The translations under genes were made by a program, and so were the position numbers. Positions 52,001 to 62,248 of a DNA stretch of 64,000 nucleotides are shown in pieces. The notes below the pieces were generated by a model. The model was not told the DNA's origin and ran no database searches. It saw nothing but the letters and a program-made list of their open reading frames with translations. How positions within the stretch are numbered: position 1 is the stretch's first letter; every line of letters begins with the position of its first letter. Origin of the DNA: Protonemura montana (taxonomy: Eukaryota > Arthropoda > Insecta > Plecoptera > Nemouridae); NCBI GenBank assembly GCA_947568835.1, contig CANOQG010000012.1, forward strand, positions 1 to 64,000, written 5' to 3'.

Positions 52001-52599
52001 CTGCCCCATGTCCTGCCCCATGTCCTGTCCCATGTCCTGCCCCATGTCATGCCCCATGTCCTGCCCCATGTCCTGCCCCATGTCCCATGTCCTGCCCCAT
52101 GTCCTGCCCTTTGTCCTGTCCCATTTCCTGCCCCATGTCCTGCCCCATGTCCTGCCCCATGTCCTGCCCCATGTCCTGCCCCATGTTCTGCCCCATGTCC
52201 TGCCCTATGTCTTGCCCCATGTCCCATGTCCTGCCCCATGTCCTGCCCCATGTCCTGCCCCATGTCCTTCCCTATGTCCTGTCCTATGTCCTGCCCCATG
52301 TCCTGCCCCATGTCCTGCTCCATGTCCTCCCCCTGTCCTGCCCCATGTCCCATGTCCTGCCCCATGTCCTGCCCCATGTCCTTCCCCATGTCCTGCCCTA
52401 TGTCCTGTCCCATGTCCTGCCCCATGTCCTGCCCCATGTCCTGCCCTATGTCCTGCCCCATGTCTTGCCCCATGTCCCATGTCCTGCCCCATGTCCTGCC
52501 CCATGTCCTGCCCCATGTCCTGCCCTATGTCCTGCCCCATGTCCTGCCCCATTTTCTGCTCCATGTTCCACCCCATGTCCTGCCCCATGTCCCATGTCA
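47616..52599. repeat. 4,984-bp tandem duplication, copy 1
   Basis: Most of H20, H21 and the 5' part of H22. Shared private variants with copy 2 include CCCCACGTCC, GTCTTGGCTTATG, CCTGCACCATG and GCCACATG. Confidence 0.9.
49074..51259. repeat. H21: 2,186-bp HOR
   Basis: The partner of H15 (offset 13,169) and of H23 (offset 4,984), with CAAGTCCC near 49802. A private CCTGAACCATG (TGA at 50510-50512) distinguishes it from all others. Confidence 0.9.
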
Positions 52600-54057
52600 T
52601 GCCCCATGTCCTGCCCCATGTCCCATGTCCTGCCCCATGTCCTGCCCTTTGTCCTGTCCCATTTCCTGCCCCATGTCCTGCCCCATGTCCTGCCCCATGT
52701 CCTGCCCCATGTCCTGCCCCATGTTCTGCCCCATGTCCTGCCCTATGTCTTGCCCCATGTCCCATGTCCTGCCCCATGTCCTGCCCCATGTCCTGCCCCA
52801 TGTCCTTCCCTATGTCCTGTCCTATGTCCTGCCCCATGTCCCATGTCCTGCCCCATGTCCTGCCCCATGTCCTGCCCCATGTCCTGCCCTATGTCCTGCC
52901 CCATGTCCTGCCCCATTTTCTGCTCCATGTTCCACCCCATGTCCTGCCCCATGTCCCATGTCATGCCCCATGTCCTGCCCCATGTCCTGCCCCATGTCCT
53001 GTCCCATGTCCTCCCCCTGTCCTGCCCCATGTCCCATGTCCTGCCCCATGTCCTGCCCCATGTCCTTCCCCATGTCCTGCCCTATGTCCTGTCCCATGTC
53101 CTGCCCCATGTCCTGCCCCATGTCCTGCCCTATGTCCTGCCCCATGTCTTGCCCCATGTCCCATGTCCTGCCCCATGTCCTGCCCCATGTCCTGCCCCAT
53201 GTCCTGCCCTATGTCCTGCCCCATGTCCTGCCCCATTTTCTGCTCCATGTTCCACCCCACGTCCTGCCCCATGTCCCATGTCATGCCCCATGTCCTGCCC
53301 CATGTCCTGCCCCATGTCCTGTCCCATGTCCTGCTCCATGTCCTGCCCCATGTCTTACCTCATGTCCCATGTCCTGCCTCATGTCCTGCCCCATGTCCTG
53401 CCCCATATCCTGCCCCATGTCCTGCCCCATGTCCTGCCCCATGTCCTGTCCCATTTCCTGCCCAATGTCCTGCCCCATGTCCTGCTCCATGTCCTGCCCC
53501 ATGTCCTGCCCCATGTCCTGCCCTATGTCCTGCCCCATGTCCTGCCCCATGTCCTGCCCCATGTCCTGCCCTATGTCCTTCCCCATGTCCTGCCCCATGT
53601 CCTGCCCCATGTCCTGTCCCATGTCATGTCCCATGTCCTGCTCCATGTCCTGCCCCATGTCCTGCCCCATGTCCTGCCCTATGTCCTGCCCCATGTCCTG
53701 CCCCATGTCCTGCCCCATGTCCTGCCCCATGTCCTGCCCCATGTCCTGCCCCATGTCCTGCTCCATGTCCTGCCCCATGTCCTGCCCCATGTCCTGCCCC
53801 ATGTCCTGCCCCATGTCCTGCCCCATGTCCTGCCCCATGTCCCATGTCCTGCCCCATGTCCTGCCCCTTGTCCTGTCCCATTTCCTGCCCCATGTCCTAC
53901 CCCATGTCCTGCCCCATGTCCTGCCCCATGTCCTGCCCCATGTCCTGCCTCATGTCCTGCCCCATGTCTTGGCTTATGTCCCATGTCCTGCCCCATGTCC
54001 TGCCCCATGTCCTGCCCCATGTCCTGCCCTATGTCCTGTCTTATGTCCTGCCCCATG
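51260..54057. repeat. H22: 2,798-bp hybrid HOR with three landmarks
   Basis: A junction HOR. 51260-52623 matches H24 at offset 4,984 (shared CCTGCACCATG near 51390 and GCCACATG near 51710). 52600-54057 matches H20 at offset 4,984, including CCCCACGTCC (CpG 53260-53261) and GTCTTGGCTTATG. It therefore has three T-rich landmarks (52551, 52915, 53235). Confidence 0.92.
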
Positions 54058-57000
54058 TAATGCCCCATGTCCTGCTCCATGTCCTCCCCCTGTCCTGCCC
54101 TATGTCTTATGTCCTGCCCCATGTCCTGCCTCATGTCCTGCCCCATGTCCTGCCCTATGTCCTGTCCCATGTCCTGCCCCATTTCCTTCCCCATGTCCTG
54201 CTCCATGTCCTGCCCCATGTCCTGCCCCATGTCCCGCTCCATGTCCTCCCCCTGTCCTGCCTCATGTCCCATGTCCTGCCCCATGTCCTGCCCCATGTCC
54301 TGCCCCATGTCCTGCCCCATGTCCTGTCCCATGTCCTGCCCCATGTTTTGCCCCATGTCCTGTCCAATGTCCTGCCTTATGTCCTGCCCCATGTCCTGCC
54401 CCATGTCCTGCCCCATGTCCTGCCCCATGTCCTGTCCAATGTCCTGCCTTATGTCCTGCCCCATGTCCTGCCCCATGTCCTGCCCCATGTCCTGCCCCAT
54501 GTCCTGCCCTATGTCCTGCCCCATGTCCTGCCCCATGTCCTGCCCTATGTCCTGTCCCATGTCCTGTCCCATGTCCTGCCCCATGTCCTGCCCCATGTCC
54601 TTCCCTATGTCCTGTCCCATGTCCTGCCCCATGTCCTGCCCCATGTCCTGCTCCATGTCCTGTCCCATGTCCTGCCCCATGTCCTGCCCCATGTCCTGCC
54701 CCATGTCCTGCCCTATGTCCTGTCCCATGTCCTGCCCCATGTCCTGCCCCATGTCCTGCCCCATGTCCTGCCCCATGTCTTTCCCCAAGTCCCATGTCCT
54801 GCCTCATGTCCTGCCCCATGTCCTGCCTCATGTCCTGCCTCATGTCCTGCCCCATGTCCTGCCCCATGTCCTGCCCCATGTCCTGCCCCATGTCCTGTCC
54901 CATGTCCTGCCCCATGTCATGCCCCATGTCCTGCCCCATGTCCTGCCCCATGTCCCATGTCCTGCCCCATGTCCTGCCCTTTGTCCTGTCCCATTTCCTG
55001 CCCCATGTCCTGCCCCATGTCCTGCCCCATGTCCTGCCCCATGTCCTGCCCCATGTTCTGCCCCATGTCCTGCCCTATGTCTTGCCCCATGTCCCATGTC
55101 CTGCCCCATGTCCTGCCCCATGTCCTGCCCCATGTCCTTCCCTATGTCCTGTCCTATGTCCTGCCCCATGTCCTGCCCCATGTCCTGCTCCATGTCCTCC
55201 CCCTGTCCTGCCCCATGTCCCATGTCCTGCCCCATGTCCTGCCCCATGTCCTTCCCCATGTCCTGCCCTATGTCCTGTCCCATGTCCTGCCCCATGTCCT
55301 GCCCCATGTCCTGCCCTATGTCCTGCCCCATGTCTTGCCCCATGTCCCATGTCCTGCCCCATGTCCTGCCCCATGTCCTGCCCCATGTCCTGCCCTATGT
55401 CCTGCCCCATGTCCTGCCCCATTTTCTGCTCCATGTTCCACCCCATGTCCTGCCCCATGTCCCATGTCATGCCCCATGTCCTGCCCCATGTCCTGCCCCA
55501 TGTCCTGTCCCATGTCCTGCTCCATGTCCTGCCCCATGTCTTACCTCATGTCCCATGTCCTGCCTCATGTCCTGCCCCATGTCCTGCCCCATATCCTGCC
55601 CCATGTCCTGCCCCATGTCCTGCCCCATGTCCTGTCCCATTTCCTGCCCAATGTCCTGCCCCATGTCCTGCTCCATGTCCTGCCCCATGTCCTGCCCCAT
55701 GTCCTGCCCTATGTCCTGCCCCATGTCCTGCCCCATGTCCTGCCCCATGTCCTGCCCTATGTCCTTCCCCATGTCCTGCCCCATGTCCTGCCCCATGTCC
55801 TGTCCCATGTCATGTCCCATGTCCTGCTCCATGTCCTGCCCCATGTCCTGCCCCATGTCCTGCCCTATGTCCTGCCCCATGTCCTGCCCCATGTCCTGCC
55901 CCATGTCCTGCCCCATGTCCTGCCCCATGTCCTGCCCCATGTCCTGCTCCATGTCCTGCCCCATGTCCTGCCCCATGTCCTGCCCCATGTCCTGCCCCAT
56001 GTCCTGCCCCATGTCCTGCCCCATGTCCCATGTCCTGCCCCATGTCCTGCCCCTTGTCCTGTCCCATTTCCTGCCCCATGTCCTACCCCATGTCCTGCCC
56101 CATGTCCTGCCCCATGTCCTGCCCCATGTCCTGCCTCATGTCCTGCCCCATGTCTTGCCCCATGTCCCATGTCCTGCCCCATGTCCTGCCCCATGTCCTG
56201 CCCCATGTCCTGCCCTATGTCCTGTCTTATGTCCTGCCCCATGTAATGCCCCATGTCCTGCTCCATGTCCTCCCCCTGTCCTGCCCTATGTCTTATGTCC
56301 TGCCCCATGTCCTGCCTCATGTCCTGCCCCATGTCCTTCCCTATGTCCTGTCCCATGTCCTGCCCCATTTCCTGCACCATGTCCTGCTCCATGTCCTGCC
56401 CCATGTCCTGCCCCATGTCCCGCTCCATGTCCTCCCCCTGTCCTGCCTCATGTCCCATGTCCTGCCCCATGTCCTGCCCCATGTCCTGCCCCATGTCCTG
56501 CCCCATGTCCTGTCCCATGTCCTGCCCCATGTTTTGCCCCATGTCCTGTCCAATGTCCTGCCTTATGTCCTGCCCCATGTCCTGCCCCATGTCCTGCCCC
56601 ATGTCCTGCCCCATGTCCTGCCCTATGTCCTGCCCCATGTCCTGCCCCATGTCCTGCCCTATGTCCTGTCCCATGTCCTGTCCCATGTCCTGCCACATGT
56701 CCTGCCCCATGTCCTTCCCTATGTCCTGTCCCATGTCCTGCCCCATGTCCTGCCCCATGTCCTGCTCCATGTCCTGTCCCATGTCCTGCCCCATGTCCTG
56801 CCCCATGTCCTGCCCCATGTCCTGCCCTATGTCCTGTCCCATGTCCTGCCCCATGTCCTGCCCCATGTCCTGCCCCATGTCCTGCCCCATGTCTTTCCCC
56901 ATGTCCCATGTCCTGCCTCATGTCCTGCCCCATGTCCTGCCTCATGTCCTGCCTCATGTCCTGCCCCATGTCCTGCCCCATGTCCTGCCCCATGTCCTGC

Positions 57001-57583
57001 CCCATGTCCTGTCCCATGTCCTGCCCCATGTCATGCCCCATGTCCTGCCCCATGTCCTGCCCCATGTCCCATGTCCTGCCCCATGTCCTGCCCTTTGTCC
57101 TGTCCCATTTCCTGCCCCATGTCCTGCCCCATGTCCTGCCCCATGTCCTGCCCCATGTCCTGCCCCATGTTCTGCCCCATGTCCTGCCCTATGTCTTGCC
57201 CCATGTCCCATGTCCTGCCCCATGTCCTGCCCCATGTCCTGCCCCATGTCCTTCCCTATGTCCTGTCCTATGTCCTGCCCCATGTCCTGCCCCATGTCCT
57301 GCTCCATGTCCTCCCCCTGTCCTGCCCCATGTCCCATGTCCTGCCCCATGTCCTGCCCCATGTCCTTCCCCATGTCCTGCCCTATGTCCTGTCCCATGTC
57401 CTGCCCCATGTCCTGCCCCATGTCCTGCCCTATGTCCTGCCCCATGTCTTGCCCCATGTCCCATGTCCTGCCCCATGTCCTGCCCCATGTCCTGCCCCAT
57501 GTCCTGCCCTATGTCCTGCCCCATGTCCTGCCCCATTTTCTGCTCCATGTTCCACCCCATGTCCTGCCCCATGTCCCATGTCA
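52600..57583. repeat. 4,984-bp tandem duplication, copy 2
   Basis: The 3' part of H22, H23 and the 5' part of H24. The crossover lies in 52600-52623, where both parents are identical. In the regions I compared the only difference is CCTGAACC (50509-50514) in copy 1, so this looks like the youngest large event in the window. Confidence 0.9.
54058..56243. repeat. H23: 2,186-bp HOR
   Basis: The copy of H21 at offset 4,984 with CAAGTCCC near 54786. It lacks the CCTGAACC change of H21, so that change arose after the duplication. Confidence 0.9.
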
Positions 57584-58297
57584 TGCCCCATGTCCTGCCC
57601 CATGTCCTGCCCCATGTCCTGTCCCATGTCCTGCTCCATGTCCTGCCCCATGTCTTACCTCATGTCCCATGTCCTGCCTCATGTCCTGCCCCATGTCCTG
57701 CCCCATATCCTGCCCCATGTCCTGCCCCATGTCCTGCCCCATGTCCTGTCCCATTTCCTGCCCAATGTCCTGCCCCATGTCCTGCTCCATGTCCTGCCCC
57801 ATGTCCTGCCCCATGTCCTGCCCTATGTCCTGCCCCATGTCCTGCCCCATGTCCTGCCCCATGTCCTGCCCTATGTCCTTCCCCATGTCCTGCCCCATGT
57901 CCTGCCCCATGTCCTGTCCCATGTCATGTCCCATGTCCTGCTCCATGTCCTGCCCCATGTCCTGCCCCATGTCCTGCCCTATGTCCTGCCCCATGTCCTG
58001 CCCCATGTCCTGCCCCATGTCCTGCCCCATGTCCTGCCCCATGTCCTGCCCCATGTCCTGCCCCATGTCCTGCCCCATGTCCCATGTCCTGCCCCATGTC
58101 CTGCCCCTTGTCCTGTCCCATTTCCTGCCCCATGTCCTACCCCATGTCCTGCCCCATGTCCTGCCCCATGTCCTGCCCCATGTCCTGCCTCATGTCCTGC
58201 CCCATGTCTTGCCCCATGTCCCATGTCCTGCCCCATGTCCTGCCCCATGTCCTGCCCCATGTCCTGCCCTATGTCCTGTCTTATGTCCTGCCCCATG
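56244..58297. repeat. H24: 2,054-bp HOR
   Basis: Its 5' 1.34 kb is the duplicate of H22. Its 3' part follows H18 with 60 bp (five 12-mers, including one CTGCTCC) missing near 58050. One T-rich landmark (57535). Confidence 0.9.
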
Positions 58298-60743
58298 TAA
58301 TGCCCCATGTCCTGCTCCATGTCCTCCCCCTGTCCTGCCCTATGTCTTATGTCCTGCCCCATGTCCTGCCTCATGTCCTGCCCCATGTCCTTCCCTATGT
58401 CCTGTCCCATGTCCTGCCCCATTTCCTGCCCCATGTCCTGCTCCATGTCCTGCCCCATGTCCTGCCCCATGTCCCGCTCCATGTCCTCCCCCTGTCCTGC
58501 CTCATGTCCCATGTCCTGCCCCATGTCCTGCCCCATGTCCTGCCCCATGTCCTGCCCCATGTCCTGTCCCATGTCCTGCCCCATGTTTTGCCCCATGTCC
58601 TGTCCAATGTCCTGCCTTATGTCCTGCCCCATGTCCTGCCCCATGTCCTGCCCCATGTCCTGCCCCATGTCCTGCCCTATGTCCTGCCCCATGTCCTGCC
58701 CCATGTCCTGCCCTATGTCCTGTCCCTGTCCTGTCCCATGTCCTGCCCCATGTCCTGCCCCATGTCCTGCTCCATGTCCTGTCCCATGTCCTGCCCCATG
58801 TCCTGCCCCATGTCCTGCCCCATGTCCTGCCCTATGTCCTGTCCCATGTCCTGCCCCATGTACTGCCCCATGTCCTGCCCCATGTCCTGCCCCATGTCTT
58901 TCCCCATGTCCCATGTCCTGCCCCATGTCCTGCCCCATGTCCTGCCTCATGTCCTGCCTCATGTCCTGCCCCATGTCCTGCCCCATGTCCTGCCCCATGT
59001 CCTGCCCCATGTCCTGTCCCATGTCCTGCCCCATGTCATGCCCCATGTCCTGCCCCATGTCCTGCCCCATGTCCCATGTCCTGCCCCATGTCCTGCCCTT
59101 TGTCCTGTCCCATTTCCTGCCCCATGTCCTGCCCCATGTCCTGCCCCATGTCCTGCCCCATGTCCTGCCCCATGTTCTGCCCCATGTCCTGCCCTATGTC
59201 TTGCCCCATGTCCCATGTCCTGCCCCATGTCCTGCCCCATGTCCTGCCCCATGTCCTGCCCCATGTCCTGCCCCATGTCTTTCCCCATGTCCCATGTCCT
59301 GCCTCATGTCCTGCCCCATGTCCTGCCTCATGTCCTGCCTCATGTCCTGCCCCATGTCCTGCCCCATGTCCTGCCCCATGTCCTGCCCCATGTCCTGTCC
59401 CATGTCCTGCCCCATGTCATGCCCCATGTCCTGCCCCATGTCCTGCCCCATGTCCCATGTCCTGCCCCATGTCCTGCCCTTTGTCCTGTCCCATTTCCTG
59501 CCCCATGTCCTGCCCCATGTCCTGCCCCATGTCCTGCCCCATGTCCTGCCCCATGTTCTGCCCCATGTCCTGCCCTATGTCTTGCCCCATGTCCCATGTC
59601 CTGCCCCATGTCCTGCCCCATGTCCTGCCCCATTTCCTTCCCTATGTCCTGTCCTATGTCCTGCCCCATGTCCTGCCCCATGTCCTGCTCCATGTCCTCC
59701 CCCTGTCCTGCCCCATGTCCCATGTCCTGCCCCATGTCCTGCCCCATGTCCTTCCCCATGTCCTGCCCTATGTCCTGTCCCATGTCCTGCCCCATGTCCT
59801 GCCTCATGTCCTGCCCTATGTCCTGCCCCATGTCTTGCCCCATGTCCCATGTCCTGCCCCATGTCCTGCCCCATGTCCTGCCCCATGTCCTGCCCTATGT
59901 CCTGCCCCATGTCCTGCCCCATTTTCTGCTCCATGTTCCACCCCATGTCCTGCCCCATGTCCCATGTCATGCCCCATGTCCTGCCCCATGTCCTGCCCCA
60001 TGTCCTGTCCCATGTCCTGCTCCATGTCCTGCCCCATGTCTTACCTCATGTCCCATGTCCTGCCTCATGTCCTGCCCCATGTCCTGCCCCATATCCTGCC
60101 CCATGTCCTGCCCCATGTCCTGCCCCATGTCCTGTCCCATTTCCTGCCCAATGTCCTGCCCCATGTCCTGCTCCATGTCCTGCCCCATGTCCTGCCCCAT
60201 GTCCTGCCCTATGTCCTGCCCCATGTCCTGCCCCATGTCCTGCCCCATTTCCTGCCCTATGTCCTTCCCCATGTCCTGCCCCATGTCCTGCCCCATGTCC
60301 TGTCCCATGTCATGTCCCATGTCCTGCTCCATGTCCTGCCCCATGTCCTGCCCCATGTCCTGCCCTATGTCCTGCCCCATGTCCTGCCCCATGTCCTGCC
60401 CCATGTCCTGCCCCATGTCCTGCCCCATGTCCTGCCCCATGTCCTGCTCCATGTCCTGCCCCATGTCCTGCCCCATGTCCTGCCCCATGTCCTGCCCCAT
60501 GTCCTGCCCCATGTCCTGCCCCATGTCCCATGTCCTGCCCCATGTCCTGCCCCTTGTCCTGTCCCATTTCCTGCCCCATGTCCTACCCCATGTCCTGCCC
60601 CATGTCATGCCCCATGTCCTGCCCCATGTCCTGCCTCATGTCCTGCCCCATGTCTTGCCCCATGTCCCATGTCCTGCCCCATGTCCTGCCCCATGTCCTG
60701 CCCCATGTCCTGCCCTATGTCCTGTCTTATGTCCTGCCCCATG
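58298..60743. repeat. H25: 2,446-bp HOR
   Basis: Its first 1.7 kb matches H19 (offset 13,575), with CATGTACTGCCC and the internal 381-bp duplication of the ATGTCTTTCCCC region (58894, 59275). Beyond 60007 it keeps the full 3' end that H19 lost at its junction. A private CCCATTTCCTGCCCTATG lies near 60245 and a CATGTCATGCCC near 60603. Confidence 0.9.
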
Positions 60744-62248
60744 TAATGCCCCATGTCCTGCTCCATGTCCTCCCCCTGTCCTGCCCTATGTCTTATGTCC
60801 TGCCCCATGTCCTGCCTCATGTCCTGCCCCATGTCCTTCCCTATGTCCTGTCCCATGTCCTGCCCCATTTCCTGCCCCATGTCCTGCTCCATGTCCTGCC
60901 CCATGTCCTGCCCCATGTCCCGCTCCATGTCCTCCCCCTGTCCTGCCTCATGTCCCATGTCCTGCCCCATGTCCTGCCCCATGTCCTGCCCCATGTCCTG
61001 CCCCATGTCCTGTCCCATGTCCTGCCCCATGTTTTGCCCCATGTCCTGTCCAATGTCCTGCCTTATGTCCTGCCCCATGTCCTGCCCCATGTCCTGCCCC
61101 ATGTCCTGCCCCATGTCCTGCCCCATGTCCTGCCCCATGTCCTTCCCTATGTCCTGTCCTATGTCCTGCCCCATGTCCTGCCCCATGTCCTGCTCCATGT
61201 CCTCCCCCTGTCCTGCCCCATGTCCCATGTCCTGCCCCATGTCCTGCCCCATGTCCTTCCCCATGTCCTGCCCTATGTCCTGTCCCATGTCCTGCCCCAT
61301 GTCCTGCCCCATGTCCTGCCCTATGTCCTGCCCCATGTCTTGCCCCATGTCCCATGTCCTGCCCCATGTCCTGCCCCATGTCCTGCCCCATGTCCTGCCC
61401 TATGTCCTGCCCCATGTCCTGCCCCATTTTCTGCTCCATGTTCCACCCCATGTCCTGCCCCATGTCCCATGTCATGCCCCATGTCCTGCCCCATGTCCTG
61501 CCCCATGTCCTGTCCCATGTCCTGCTCCATGTCCTGCCCCATGTCTTACCTCATGTCCCATGTCCTGCCTCATGTCCTGCCCCATGTCCTGCCCCATATC
61601 CTGCCCCATGTCCTGCCCCATGTCCTGCCCCATGTCCTGTCCCATTTCCTGCCCAATGTCCTGCCCCATGTCCTGCTCCATGTCCTGCCCCATGTCCTGC
61701 CCCATGTCCTGCCCTTTGTCCTGCCCCATGTCCTGCCCCATGTCCTGCCCCATGTCCTGCCCTATGTCCTTCCCCATGTCCTGCCCCATGTCCTGCCCCA
61801 TGTCCTGTCCCATGTCATGTCCCATGTCCTGCTCCATGTCCTGCCCCATGTCCTGCCCCATGTCCTGCCCTATGTCCTGCCCCATGTCCTGCCCCATGTC
61901 CTGCCCCATGTCCTGCCCCATGTCCTGCCCCATGTCCTGCCCCATGTCCTGCTCCATGTCCTGCCCCATGTCCTGCCCCATGTCCTGCCCCATGTCCTGC
62001 CCTATGTCCTGCCCCATGTCCTGCCCCATGTCCCATGTCCTGCCCCATGTCCTGCCCCTTGTCCTGTCCCATTTCCTGCCCCATGTCCTACCCCATGTCC
62101 TGCCCCATGTCCTGCCCCATGTCCTGCCCCATGTCCTGCCTCATGTCCTGCCCCATGTCTTGCCCCATGTCCCATGTCCTGCCCCATGTCCTGCCCCATG
62201 TCCTGCCCCATGTCCTGCCCTATGTCCTGTCTTATGTCCTGCCCCATG
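60744..62248. repeat. H26: 1,505-bp HOR with large internal deletion
   Basis: A normal start through CATGTTTTG and one GTCCAATG...CCTTATG block, then near 61130 it jumps straight to CCTTCCCTATG and GTCCTATG of the mid-HOR. It is 681 bp shorter than the 2,186-bp form. One landmark (61426) and a normal 3' end with a private CCCTTTGTCC near 61712. Confidence 0.9.

Larger units (their letters stand above)
46400..59975. repeat. 13,169-bp block duplication, copy 2 (rearranged)
   Basis: Contains H20-H24 and the first 1.7 kb of H25, matching H14-H19. The offset is 13,169 up to H22, 13,635 for H24 and 13,575 for H25, because the block also holds the 4,984-bp tandem duplication, a 72-bp loss and a 60-bp loss. 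Confidence 0.83.
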
